Below the pieces are notes generated by a model. It did no database searches. It had not been told where the DNA came from and saw only the letters and a program-made list of their open reading frames with translations. The position numbers and the translations under genes were made by a program. DNA of 64,000 nucleotides. It comes from Bifidobacterium bombi DSM 19703 (lineage in GTDB: Bacteria; Actinomycetota; Actinomycetes; Actinomycetales; Bifidobacteriaceae). Of the stretch, positions 46,955 through 55,790 are shown piece after piece (within the stretch, counting starts at the first letter, position 1; each line of letters begins with the position of its first letter). Where the stretch lies: positions 62,001-126,000 of the forward strand of contig NZ_ATLK01000001.1 in assembly GCF_000737845.1 (NCBI RefSeq), read 5' to 3'.

Positions 46955-48456
46955 TCTTCCTCTTTTGCTATCCTCTGGTATCTCATGCGTCAGGCTCAGT
47001 AGTCTTGATCTGTCTCTCTTGTACTACCTGTAAGTCACCTTCAGTGCAAAGGCTGCGGATAGCTCCTAAAGCAAGCTGGTCTGGCTGGCTGAGTGCACAA
47101 GGACACGAGCATACTAAAAAGTCCTCCCAACCGTGACTGGGTGGACAGCCGAGATGGCTTCCAATTGCTGCGATGCCTTGGTGGAAAAGCCATTTCTGCG
47201 TCGTTCACCATCGCTATGAGCGTAGATGGGAGCTGATAGCACTGGCGAAGAGGCACCTGCGATGCGCTTAAAACAAGGGTTCTCCGGAATCCTGCGAGCT
47301 TGCTGCGCAGAAGTCGCTTATCGAGGTCGCTGTGCTTTGTTGCCGAGATATCGCAGTTGCGGGAACCTGTTTCGGCTAACCGACCGCGGGGAATATTCGG
47401 ATTGGTCGAAATCGGGATTGCTCAGTCGTTCGCGAACATCGGGTCCGTGGCGTCGCCCATGGAAAAGTGGACTGAATTTGAAGACTAAAATATTTATGGT
47501 TGTGCCGTGAAAGGCATGAGGTTCCCCAGCTGTTCGAGGAGGACCGCCCGTCTGTCTGTTGTCGCGCTTTATGAAAATGGAGGGTGCTTGGCTCACTGAG
47601 AGAACCGAGAGGTACTTCAAGTCCGTCTTCGTGGGTTGGCGTCATCGCATATTGCATGGTACATGCTGATTTCTTGAGCGGATATATCGTCGCATATGGC
47701 AGGGGACTTCGAACGTCACCGGAAGACGGATATATGCATGTGGGTGATTGTGTGAAGTTTTCGGTACGCTATTCATGACGGCTGAACCGGCATACTTTCC
47801 GCGAATGCCGAGTTCCTGGTCAATAGAGATGTCACAAGAGGAGTGTGCTTCCTCAAGTGTGAGGCCTGATGGATAGTATGGGTGAGGTTTGAATGAATGC
47901 GAGTGCGAATCTATAAAGGCATTCGTATGTTTAATGAGGAGTGCGAGCTATATAGCCGATTGCAGGTGAGGTAGAAAGATACGTCCCGAAGGTATGGATG
48001 CCAGTCGTAGCGGTGATGCCGGGATGTTAGAGGGCATGTGCGCGGACGCGGACGTGTTTTCGCTTTTACGGATGTGGTCAATGAGATTCGATGTCACTAC
48101 AAGATGTCCAATAAAACTGTTGATAGTGTCATCGCTTTCTTCGTCATAGCGTTCATCGTCGCATATGTCGTATCGATCGTCACCGGTTCCCGGTTCCGCG
48201 GTTAGTTCGCTTATCACGTGGCTCGGATGTTGATAATCGTGGTCATGCTGATCGAGCATCACTGGAATAATCGGAACCAGTCGCGTCACTGGATGACAGT
48301 GTGGATGCGAGCCTTTGATTTGCTTGACCTTATGGTGCTAATGGAGGAATCCGACGGTTCAAGGATGTTCCGGTTATTCGCGTACACCGTTATCGAAGTT
48401 GATGCATGGATCGCGGATGATCCGTATCAATACGCTTTATGCTTCCTGATTCAGGA
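46955..48456. other. long gap left of the integrative element
   Basis: About 1.5 kb with no frame that has both a ribosome site and protein-like composition. It must contain the promoter of the YhgE-like operon. I see no strong repeats. It may hold unrecognisable remnants. Confidence 0.4.
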
Positions 48457-48501
48457 GTGCCCCCGTCGGACTCGAACCGACAACCCACGACTTAAAGGAC
48501 G
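48457..48501 (-). repeat. att-like copy of tRNA-Lys 3' end (left boundary)
   Basis: A 45-base stretch repeats the 3' half of the tRNA-Lys at 57282-57354, differing only by one base in a C run and one in an A run; a 29-base core (48465-48493) is identical to 57290-57318. The 5' half of the tRNA is missing here. This is the pattern left by tRNA-targeted integration. Confidence 0.85.
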
Positions 48502-48635
48502 GCCCGTAGCGCTGTTACTACTTTTATTTATGCGGTACTCAATTTTTTGCTGAATCACGATTATGCCCTTAATGGATTCATACTAGGTTTCAGACACGCT
48601 GAATGTGCCGCAACAACCGAAAAGGAGGGGAAATT

Positions 48636-49478
48636 TTGGAATTTGTATCACGACGGCAACCGCGTACAGCATGGATCGCTTGGCTGGATAGTTGGGTTGC
48701 CGACGTGAGAGTGCAAGGTCTTACGATCAACACGATAGAAGCGTGGTGGTATGAGGTTAGTCATTTCGCGATCTTTAGTCGTAAAGATCATGACGGTATT
48801 CTTGGTATTGATGTTGTTGCTTATCTTGGCCGCGGAGTAAGTAATGCCGGTATGAGGGTTGGCCGTAACGCGCTGGCGTCGTTCTCTCGTTGGGCTGTGC
48901 GCACCAAACGTCTATCGCACGATTTTATGACCGATGTGCCGCGTATAAAGCGCGACAAACATAAGCAGTTGCCAGCTCCTCCTATCGCTAGGGATTTGGG
49001 GTTGTCAAGCACTGATTGGCGCGTCCGTCTTATGGTCATGCTTGCGGCGGACGCCGGATTACGCCGCCGTGAGATATGTCAAGTCCGGACGAATGACGTC
49101 ATTGAAGATGCGATGGGTCCGAGCCTGGTGGTGCACGGGAAAGGAGAGAAGGATCGGATCGTACCGTTAACCGATCTGCTGGCTACTGAGATCAGGAGTC
49201 GCCCCAAGGGGTGGCTGTTCCCAGGGGAGCATGGTCATCTCTGCCCGGATACGGTGTACAGGCTCGTCAAGCAGGTTACGGGTTGGTCGCCACACTTATT
49301 CCGCAGGCGGTTTGCTACTGATTTGTGGCACGCGACATGTGATGTTGCCGAGGTGCAAGCACTGCTAGGCCACGAGTCCCTGGCAACCACACAGCAATAT
49401 ATTTTTTCGTGTACAGAAGATAATCGGAAAGCTATGAAATCACTGGACCGATATCGGTATCACGCATATGAGGGGTGA
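48636..49478 (+). CDS. tyrosine recombinase/integrase (intact)
   Basis: Site-specific recombinase of 280 residues. The N-terminal core-binding domain (about 1-95) is followed by the catalytic domain. Catalytic residues are all in place: Arg in DAGLRRREI, Lys in HGKGEKDRIVPL, HxxR in SPHLFRRRFAT, His in LLGHESLATTQ and Tyr in QQYIF. The start is TTG at 48636, eight bases after AAAGGAGGGG; the frame extends upstream without a site. It lies 134 bases from the left tRNA-Lys repeat, as expected for an element's integrase. Close relatives occur in actinobacterial prophages and integrative elements. Confidence 0.92.
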   Translation: MEFVSRRQPRTAWIAWLDSWVADVRVQGLTINTIEAWWYEVSHFAIFSRKDHDGILGIDVVAYLGRGVSNAGMRVGRNALASFSRWAVRTKRLSHDFMTDVPRIKRDKHKQLPAPPIARDLGLSSTDWRVRLMVMLAADAGLRRREICQVRTNDVIEDAMGPSLVVHGKGEKDRIVPLTDLLATEIRSRPKGWLFPGEHGHLCPDTVYRLVKQVTGWSPHLFRRRFATDLWHATCDVAEVQALLGHESLATTQQYIFSCTEDNRKAMKSLDRYRYHAYEG

Positions 49479-49650
49479 CCTGGCGGGTCTGGAACGGATG
49501 TTCTCACGCATTATAGATCGTTATGAATATGAAAAGACGGGAACACAGGGCTTTGCTCTTGCGTCTAGGCAGATTGCTCACATACCGGACCCATACCTCG
49601 ACCCGTCCGCACTACAGATTCCAGAGAACCCGGAGTTTGAGCTTTATTAG
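49468..49650 (+). CDS. small ORF overlapping the integrase end
   Basis: A 60-residue frame beginning 11 bases before the integrase stop, which suggests coupled translation. Composition is protein-like (MRGDLAGLERMFSRIIDRYEYEK... IPENPEFELY), acidic and without membrane segments. No family recognised. A second ATG at 49500 has GGAACGG upstream. It could be a recombination directionality factor by position, but there is no helix-turn-helix I can see. Low certainty that it is translated. Confidence 0.35.
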   Translation: MRGDLAGLERMFSRIIDRYEYEKTGTQGFALASRQIAHIPDPYLDPSALQIPENPEFELY

Positions 49651-49829
49651 TGGTTTAAGCAGATCGGTAGTCTGGTACCCTGCCTCTCGTTATCGGCCGC
49701 AACAAACACATCCTCCGGTCCCGTTGCCGATGTCTGAGGCAGAAGAGATCGGAGGATGTTATGGGTATGTAGTTGGGTACGAGCCGGCATCGAAATGTCT
49801 CCGTCGTAACCACAAGACTGACGTGGCTC

Positions 49830-50342
49830 TTATTGTTGATTGTCTGTTCTCTTTAGAAAGGCGATCAAGTTCTCTCGCGTGTTTTCACGTTTTGCGATTC
49901 CATCGATGAGGTCAAGAATCTCGTCATCGTTCCTCCATGACCATCCCGACGTGCCATCGATTTCGTAATCGTGCCAGTAGGAGATGGGGTTACGGCTCCG
50001 CACTGCAAACGGCTGATCCTTGCCTATCCACTTATCGTAAACGGGCGACCCGGGGCCCAGCGGGGTGCAGACGAAATAGGAACGCTCCGGATACTGTTCG
50101 GATGGCCTAATATCGGAAATTTCGGCGACGCATATCACCTTGGATTCAAAAGTGAACGCGATATACCGCTCATCCTTCGCGCGTTCTCCTATCCGCCATA
50201 TGCCGCGGTTGTGCTGAACGAATTCCGCACGATCTTCCGGAATGGCGGAGTTGTAGCTAAACGGCACGCCAACCCAGTCAATTTGCTGTCCATCGATGAT
50301 GAAATCGGATTTCTTCTGCGGTACCACTTTAATAAAGATCAT
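49830..50342 (-). CDS. hypothetical protein of the integrative element
   Basis: A 170-residue cytosolic protein; AAAGGAG just before the ATG at 50342 supports the start. Sequence is rich in aromatic and charged residues (MIFIKVVPQKKSDFIIDGQQIDWVGVPFSY, RGIWRIGERAKDERYIAF, YFVCTPLGPGSPVYDKW, SYWHDYEIDG). I recognise no family. It faces a set of iteron-like repeats immediately upstream, so its transcription is probably controlled there. It could be a cargo or defence protein; no catalytic signature is evident. Confidence 0.7.
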   Translation of the reverse strand: MIFIKVVPQKKSDFIIDGQQIDWVGVPFSYNSAIPEDRAEFVQHNRGIWRIGERAKDERYIAFTFESKVICVAEISDIRPSEQYPERSYFVCTPLGPGSPVYDKWIGKDQPFAVRSRNPISYWHDYEIDGTSGWSWRNDDEILDLIDGIAKRENTRENLIAFLKRTDNQQ

Positions 50343-50386
50343 TAGTGCTCCTTTGTTTTAAAATTTGTATTCTTTTGAATACACGT

Positions 50387-50449
50387 TAATACTAACGCAT
50401 GTTTTGTGCTAACGCAAATTAATACTAACGCAAGTTATATGATAACGCA
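50387..50449. repeat. four iteron-like direct repeats (TAACGCA)
   Basis: TAACGCA starts at 50393, 50410, 50426 and 50443, a regular 16-17-base period. Copies 1 and 3 share the longer TTAATACTAACGCA. The array lies 45-110 bases before the start of the 49830-50342 gene, inside a low-GC region. Such arrays bind a repressor or a replication initiator. Confidence 0.75.
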
Positions 50450-50589
50450 AGTATCATCCTGAAGAAATATTAACGCCGAACAATTCCGTGCTGAGGCGAA
50501 GTGGTGGAAGTGGCACTGTGGGCGGGTTATCGTTAACGAAGGATTCATGGATTGTGACTGATGCCGATCCAGATGCACGAGGAGGAAAG

Positions 50590-50907
50590 ATGACTGAATC
50601 TATTACGAACGATGACGTGTGACGCTGGAACCAGCAGGAATCGGAGCGTTACACCGGAGCCGAGGCGCAGCGGCAGATGGATGCCTTGCTCATGGAGGCC
50701 GCAGGCACCGACACTGCGCAGGAGGCCGACGATGTGCTTCTTGGCCGGCTGTGTGTGGAGCAGCGGCGCGAGGAAACCATAAAGATACAAGTCAGGATTC
50801 CCAAGTCCTGGCAGTATGAGCTCGACCAGGCGGCGGCCTCCGTGCACGTCAGTCAATCGGCGTATCTGCGCGAGCTGATCAGACCCAAGGCAATACAGAC
50901 GGTCTGA
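50590..50907 (+). pseudogene. ribbon-helix-helix (antitoxin-like) ORF with in-frame stop
   Basis: A strong AGGAGG precedes ATG 50590 (MTESITNDDV), but codon 11 is TGA; the same frame then continues with RWNQQESERYTGAEAQRQMDALLMEA and the ribbon-helix-helix domain IKIQVRIPKSWQYELDQAAASVHVSQSAYLRELI to 50907. A restart at ATG 50677 could make 76 residues but has no ribosome site. The protein would be about 105 residues, like CopG-type antitoxins or plasmid/element repressors. No toxin gene is evident downstream. Either a fresh nonsense mutation or a sequence error. Confidence 0.7.
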
Positions 50908-51172
50908 ACCTAGAGTCGCCCATGGGCGTGCACATCACCATCGAGGTGGAGTGCACACCCTTTTCGTGCTTGGTGAAAGTATGGCCAAGACTCATTCCGG
51001 ACGCAACAGTTTGGTTAATGGGTTCTCTTTTCCATGAACGTATGTACTCATTCATCTTTCCTTGGATCCGCATTATCGCCGATATTTCACAGCACTTGAC
51101 TGGGCGGGGGATGCTGATCAAATTCCCAGTTCGAAATCTGATGCTTGGGGTGGCACGTACGGCAATAAAAAA

Positions 51173-51196
51173 GGAACCCGACGAAGCGGGTTCCTC
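51173..51196 (-). terminator. terminator downstream of the tRNA-like sequence
   Basis: GGAACCCG and CGGGTTCC pair around ACGAAG, and in the minus direction a run of six T follows. This is the usual arrangement after a tRNA gene and shows that the neighbouring tRNA-like sequence was once transcribed from the minus strand. Confidence 0.85.
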
Positions 51197-51200
51197 AACT

Positions 51201-51277
51201 GTGCCCCCACGGGGATTCGAACCCCGGATACGCTGAGTATGGGTCGGCTTCTCTAACCGGCTGAGCTATTCAGGTGT
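51201..51277 (-). pseudogene. tRNA pseudogene (CAT anticodon remnant)
   Basis: The minus strand reads a good D-arm (AGCTCAGCCGGTTAGAG), an anticodon region with CAT, a perfect T-arm (CGGGGTTCGAATCCCCG) and a 3' acceptor strand TGGGGGCA. The 5' acceptor strand (ACACCTGAA) does not pair with it, and the anticodon stem is broken (GCCGAC against CAGCG). It therefore looks like a dead or recombined tRNA, possibly tRNA-Met-like, left as an attachment-site scar. Confidence 0.7.
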
Positions 51278-51395
51278 TGTTCGTGCTCGCTGATGTCCGG
51301 CACGGTGCCTCCGGGCTGTCTGTCGATGCTCGATATCGCGATTCTGTGTACGGCATACCGGCGATACGCTCGCCGGCAATACGCGCATCGCCCAG

Positions 51396-51692
51396 TCAAT
51401 TCTGTCCCAGTAGTTCCTTGAGGTTCTTGAGGTATGTCTGAAAGACGGCCTCGCCTTCGGGCGTCACGCGGACATAGGTCACGGGCTTGCGGCTCTCGAA
51501 GGTTTTGGATATGGCCACATATCCCGCCTGTTCTAGCTTGTTGAGATGAGCGGACAGATTGCCGGGTGTCATATCCAGCATGGTGCGAAGCTTTTCGAAC
51601 GACAGCTCCTCCTGCGTCCCGAGCCTTGAGAGCACCGTCATGATTCTCAGCCTGGATTCCACGTGTATGACGGGATTGAGTTCTGTCGACAT
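51396..51692 (-). CDS. winged-helix transcriptional regulator (HTH_34 type)
   Basis: DNA-binding protein of 98 residues. It has the winged-helix pattern SRLRIMTVLSRLGTQEELSFEKLRTMLDMTPGNLSAHLNKLEQAGYVAISKTFESRKPVTYVRVTPEGEAVFQTYL. AAGGAGATAAG precedes the ATG at 51692. Its start lies two bases before the end of the upstream membrane gene, so both are one operon. Such small regulators commonly repress their own operon; the palindrome at 52554-52565 before the membrane gene is the likely site. Confidence 0.9.
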   Translation of the reverse strand: MSTELNPVIHVESRLRIMTVLSRLGTQEELSFEKLRTMLDMTPGNLSAHLNKLEQAGYVAISKTFESRKPVTYVRVTPEGEAVFQTYLKNLKELLGQN

Positions 51693-51693
51693 C

Positions 51694-52455
51694 TTATCTC
51701 CTTGCACGTTTCCGGTTCAGACCCCTAGTGCAGGCATGGACCACGCCTGCAAGGACGAGGAAGGAGCCGCCGCCGACGACGGCCATGATGAAGAATCCGA
51801 CCGTAGCGGACAGCAACGGCATGAGTATCCCAATGACCAGCATCAGGACTCCTCCCAGGAACATAGGCAGGTCGAAATCAGCAAGAACGCTCCCGACCAT
51901 GTAGAGAATCCCCACGATGAGGACGGCCGTGCAATTGTAGACCGTGGCCACATACTCCCCGGACAGACCCAGATGCCGGACGAGGCCCGCACACATCAGC
52001 ATGCCGCCCAGGAAGGCGAGGAACCAGGACCAGCCGTAAATCATCTCCTTGAGTTTAGACTGCCCTCGCCGGCCAGTTCCCGCCTTGATACCGCATATGA
52101 TACTGGTGGCCACACCGGTCAACAGCAAGAGACTGTATATGATGAATGCAGCGCTACTGGGCCCGTGGGTAGTCCGCAGGGAGGAAATGCCCAGCACCAG
52201 ATATGCGGCCAGCCAGACCAGTCCCCAAGTCAGATACAAGGCCTGTCCGTTGGTGGCGAACATGGCTCTTAGACGACGGCTTTCATCGTCGACCAATCGC
52301 ATGGCTTGAGCCGGATCCGAGATGGCCGGCTCATCATCGTACAGTTCATTCATGCTCGTTGACGGCCCTCCTGCTTTCGCTTCATCGGTCCGTAAGTCGT
52401 CTTTAGCTTGATCTGTTTGTATGGTATGGCCTTTTCGTGTTTCACCTGACTCCAT
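51694..52455 (-). CDS. membrane protein co-transcribed with the winged-helix regulator
   Basis: Protein of 253 residues: a polar N-terminal 70 residues, then seven or eight hydrophobic segments (LYLTWGLVWLAAYLVLG, SSAAFIIYSLLLLTGVA, YGWSWFLAFLGGMLMCAG, TAVLIVGILYMVGSVLA, MFLGGVLMLVIGILMPLL and more) and a basic tail RKRARR. The ATG at 52455 has GAAAGGAG before it, fixing the start. No named family, though the layout (membrane protein plus HTH_34 regulator) is frequent in Actinobacteria. Role unknown. Confidence 0.85.
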   Translation of the reverse strand: MESGETRKGHTIQTDQAKDDLRTDEAKAGGPSTSMNELYDDEPAISDPAQAMRLVDDESRRLRAMFATNGQALYLTWGLVWLAAYLVLGISSLRTTHGPSSAAFIIYSLLLLTGVATSIICGIKAGTGRRGQSKLKEMIYGWSWFLAFLGGMLMCAGLVRHLGLSGEYVATVYNCTAVLIVGILYMVGSVLADFDLPMFLGGVLMLVIGILMPLLSATVGFFIMAVVGGGSFLVLAGVVHACTRGLNRKRARR

Positions 52456-52517
52456 ATGAACTCCTTTCAACGTAGGCAATCCGGCTTTCTGACCGGTTGC
52501 CTAACGGAAACGAAAAT

Positions 52518-52565
52518 ACAAAGCATCGCGATGTTACTTTGTATTCTATACCGCAAAGTACTTTG
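52518..52565 (-). promoter_or_regulatory. palindromic operator pair before the membrane/regulator operon
   Basis: CAAAGTACTTTG at 52554-52565 is a perfect palindrome. A second, wider dyad TACAAAG (52518-52524) with CTTTGTA (52538-52544) lies next to it, 20-30 bases away. Both overlap the likely promoter of the minus-strand operon that encodes a winged-helix regulator, which suggests self-regulation. Confidence 0.65.
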
Positions 52566-53650
52566 TGTCAAAATGTTGACCGTGTGTGAACCAATTATCC
52601 CCACTTGCCGGCATGAATCAGGATCTGCGGAAGACTTGCAGATGCATTGGCAACTCAGAACTCTTCTGCGTTCTGTTGGTTCCTGGAATCCAGCCTGCCG
52701 CCCATGGATGACAGCCTTAATCCATACAGAGCCTAGAATGCACTACTCGCGAGTGGCCTTACTCCAAAGGTGATCTGCTTGAATTTAATCATGGTGCAGC
52801 TGGATTCGCGAATGCGTCCAATGGCATGGAATGATGCCCTACAGGCATGGACGCATTATGAATGACGATGCCATCAACCAACCCTGCCTACGGAATCCAA
52901 TGAGTGCTGCACCGTCTTCCGAAGTAGGGATATCATTTTGAACTTGTAAAGGCAGGCATGACATTTGGAAAAGCAGATTGTCAATGTTGCGATCCGGCGC
53001 TACTGGTTTTCTCATCCCATATGGGCATCCTTGTAGTTGAGTTATTTGTCTCGGTGCTCATGCCCTCTGGAATGTTCAGTCTCTGGTAACTCGGGCCTAT
53101 TATTCGGTAGTCAGGCGTGGTCCATGATCTGCTGATTTGTTAAGCGCTGTTGCTGATGAAGTCATCCTGCATGCCCTGCGCTCCGAATAGTGCCCTGTCC
53201 GAATCAGGTTAAGGCGAGTACGTATGCGCGGAAGACAACCGACGTTTTTCATTGGGCTACATGGCATGGATTGATACCGTAAGAATTTAAAGAGATTGTG
53301 TTCATGGTAACGCTCTACAGGCAGCTCGGTTCAAGGCGCAGTGATGCCAATCGCTGGGAGTTTCAGGCCTGTCCTCGGATTCTACACTTAGACATCGGTA
53401 ACGCGTACCTCATGGGCTTGGGCTCTTCCTTTTGAAAGCTCATTCGGCATCTGCATTTGCGATGGAGTCTTTCGGAACCGGGGATTTCCTTCCCCTACAG
53501 ATGATGAGAACCGCCGTAGGTTCTGTTGTAATCCGTTTGTCTGATTCTGCAGGCCCATCGAATGTGTGCTCACAGTCTGAAGTTTGGCAGGGTGCAACAT
53601 GTGGGGGTTTGCGATATTGGTCCGTGGAATAAGGGGCATCCGTTCTGGTA
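52566..53650. other. non-coding stretch with nested inverted repeat
   Basis: About 1.1 kb with no ORF that I can support. A nested hairpin lies at 52811-52857 (entered separately). The remainder shows no family signature on either strand. Confidence 0.4.
52811..52857. repeat. nested inverted repeat
   Basis: AATGCGTCCA at 52811-52820 pairs with TGGACGCATT at 52848-52857; inside, GGCAT and ATGCC (52823-52838) form a second stem. Overall layout (outer stem, inner hairpin) resembles the element at 41845-41908, but the sequence differs. Confidence 0.7.
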
Positions 53651-54385
53651 TCAGAGTGTCCGTATCATGGCATGACCCGATTCTGCTCTAGTTTTTTCAC
53701 CCGGCGCTCTGCTTGATTGCTGTAACCGTCGCACAATGTGCACAGTGCATTTAAAGCCGCATATATGTTCTCCGTTCCCGGGTGCCGACAGGCCTTCCCC
53801 CCGTCCGAAATATTCCTTTTGGTGGAGTTGCATTCGACGCGAGAGATTGTTCAACTCGATGCGGGTATGCTCAAGCATCGCCATGCTTTGTACCAATCTA
53901 AGATGGCAGACGAGCACGGCTGCAAAATTGTTCAGCAGTAACAGGTCGAGCTGATGTTGAAGACTACCGCCTCTGGTACTTGGTCGCATCTGTTGCCCAC
54001 ACATCTTCAACGCTGCAGAAATCACTTCGGTATCAAGCCGTTTCGTCTTGCGTTTTGCTTCATAAGGACGAGCGATATTGGTCATGAGACAGTTCCCATG
54101 CGCTGCCGCGTTTCTCATCTGTCGTGTGATGAACAGCAGGTTGTGCTCATGGTTGGTTTTGCCCGTTATCTTGAAATACGCATCATATAGATCGGTTTGT
54201 TGCTTGAAGCTGAGCAGTTCCCATAGATGCCATATGCAGTAGCCGTGGGTATGACATCTCAATAGATCTTTCGTATAAGGGTTCCCACGAAGCGTTGTGT
54301 TTTTGTTGAGGCCGTCAGGAAAACATCTGTTTTTATACTGTGCACATCTTGCACTGACAGGGTGAAAAGCACTGATAAACGCCAT
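53651..54385 (-). pseudogene. Abi_2-family (AbiD/AbiF-like) remnant
   Basis: The frame contains the characteristic Abi_2 core: NPYTKDLLRCHTHGYCIWHLWELLSFKQQTDLYDAYFKITG, then LLFITRQMRNAAAHGNCLMTN, the RNxxAH motif of this abortive-infection (HEPN-type) family. The N-terminal half with the usual LxxxxYYRLSGY region is missing and the C-terminus is atypical, so the gene is truncated. The ATG at 54385 touches a pair of palindromic operators. The full-length proteins act as RNases in phage defence; this copy is likely inactive, although the RNxxxAH residues are kept. Confidence 0.6.
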
Positions 54386-54413
54386 CGTTGCAACGATAAT
54401 AACCGTTGCAACG
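54386..54413. promoter_or_regulatory. two tandem perfect palindromes CGTTGCAACG
   Basis: CGTTGCAACG occurs at 54386-54395 and again at 54404-54413, 18 bases apart. They lie between the divergent Abi-like frame and a small AT-rich ORF, a typical operator arrangement for a phage-type repressor. No repressor gene is recognised nearby. Confidence 0.7.
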
Positions 54414-54508
54414 AAATTAATCCCCAAAACCGGTATTCTTGGGAATGGAAACGTACGACCGGGGTCAAGCTAACACATGGCTTGTAATTTTGTATTAGGG
54501 GTAGGAAA

Positions 54509-54742
54509 TTGAGTAAAAATCTAAATATTCCAACAAGTACAGAGGGGCTTTTGCGCTCATTGGAATCTTTTTTGGACTCACTTGAAGATGAAACCACTCC
54601 AGCTACAAAACAATTTGTCAGAACTCTTATTACTAGAATCAAATTACAAGATTCCGATACTGATCCGACTTTTACATTAGAGACTTTAGCTTTAGATGTG
54701 GCTCAATCTCTTTACTACCTTGAAATTGCAAGGTTAAAATAA
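54509..54742 (+). CDS. small AT-rich hypothetical protein
   Basis: A 77-residue frame starting with TTG at 54509 after GGGGTAGG. It is acidic-to-neutral, helical and soluble (MSKNLNIPTSTEGLLRSLESFLDSLEDETTPATKQFV... LALDVAQSLYYLEIARLK). GC content and codon use (many AAA, TTT, TTA) are far below the neighbours, a sign of recent transfer. No family recognised. Position beside the tandem palindromes suggests a regulated element gene. Confidence 0.55.
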   Translation: MSKNLNIPTSTEGLLRSLESFLDSLEDETTPATKQFVRTLITRIKLQDSDTDPTFTLETLALDVAQSLYYLEIARLK

Positions 54743-54879
54743 ATTTAATTCTGTAAATTATTCGTGAGTTGTTCTCCAAGTCGTGTTATGGAAACAAATC
54801 ACCCGACATTATCGAGGTTCCCATGTTCGGAACCAATGGAGGAACTGGCGCCGAAGACCAGTTCGCATGGAAGGTCATC

Positions 54880-55154
54880 ATGCGGCTTGTGAATCAGCTG
54901 ACACCCCGCAGGCGACGATGATTGTGTCCCCCTCGTCGTGGCCTTCTGGAGCGACGTGAAGCCGGGGCGCTTCATTGTTTTTCCGAGACCACCGCGTCGT
55001 CGTAGATGTGCTCCGGCGCGACGCCGGCATCGAGCAGCGCCTTCTTCTGGCTGTCCAGCGAGGTCCTCTCGTCTGCCTGGCGGGCCGTGGAGACCCTGAT
55101 GTATCCGGACTTCATATCGTCCTTTCCGCATTCGAACGTTCGTCCGGATGTCAT
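54880..55154 (-). pseudogene. serine recombinase (resolvase/invertase) N-terminal remnant
   Basis: On the minus strand, MKSGYIRVSTARQADERTSLDSQKKALLDAGV is the N-terminus of a serine recombinase with the catalytic Ser in VSTARQ. After DDAVVS the frame stops; GKTMKRPGFTSLQKAT continues in a second frame and EGDTIIVAC in a third, all three being family sequence. At least two frameshifts and loss of the C-terminal part leave it dead. Confidence 0.8.
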
Positions 55155-55329
55155 CTCTTATCTATCAATCGCCGATCGACGGCTTCCGGACATGTTGAAG
55201 ATGGCTGAATGCCGCCGTCGGATGATGCCCGTCCTCTTAGTCATGGCTTTCGGACGATATTGGTTAGATGTTCATTGATTGCATTGGAAGGGCAGGTCTA
55301 GCTCCCGATCGGGGGGCGGACGCGCATCG

Positions 55330-55790
55330 GACTGGTGACCGGGTCTCCCGACGGATGATGCCCGGCTAGCGAGCAAGGCTCTATACAGCCAGCCCGGATG
55401 CGCGGCGACTAACAGCTTCGGCATGATGGGGGAAACGGCGGCGAGCTTAACAAGCGACCGCCCAAAGTGCCAGGATTTCGTATGCCGCCGGGGGACGCGG
55501 TCAAGGCTGGAGGTCAGCCGCGGCATTGCCGCGGTGCGCGCGATTGATGTCGATCGCGCGCTGCTCCAAGGTGCTGTGGGCCGTCACACGGGAGCGTGTG
55601 ACGGATTATTGCCGAAGACAGGGCCCGGGGGCGCCTTAGCACAGGCAAAGGTGGAGGAGCGATGCCCACACCAGAATCGAGGTGGCGATAACGCCGGGCC
55701 TGAAGGACAACGACGTCTGGAGGGGGCGGGCGGAGCCCGTCGCCATTTGCATCGCCCGCCAGTCGCTTGGGGCTTTGAGAAGCCCCAAGC
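55330..55790 (+). ncRNA. candidate large structured RNA (hairpin-dense, GC-rich)
   Basis: About 460 bases contain an exceptional run of stems: CCGGG/CCCGG (55339-55365), GGCT/AGCC (55377-55390), GGCGG-GCTT/AAGC-CCGCC (55437-55462) closed by GGCA/TGCC (55422-55471), CCGCGGC/GCCGCGG (55518-55534), GCGCGCGAT/ATCGCGCGC (55536-55561), CCGTCACAC/GTGTGACGG (55581-55604), GGCG/CGCC (55684-55695), GGCGGGCG/CGCCCGCC (55725-55760) and GCTTGGGGCTT/AAGCCCCAAGC (55765-55790). A 130-codon frame across it looks non-coding. GC is far above the surroundings. The strand is unproven. It is not recognisable as tmRNA, RNase P RNA, or a group I or II intron by their conserved cores. Confidence 0.55.

Noticed and set aside
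47948..48289. 113-codon minus-strand frame left of the element
   Set aside because: No ribosome site, no recognisable family, Asp/Ser-rich shadow-like composition.
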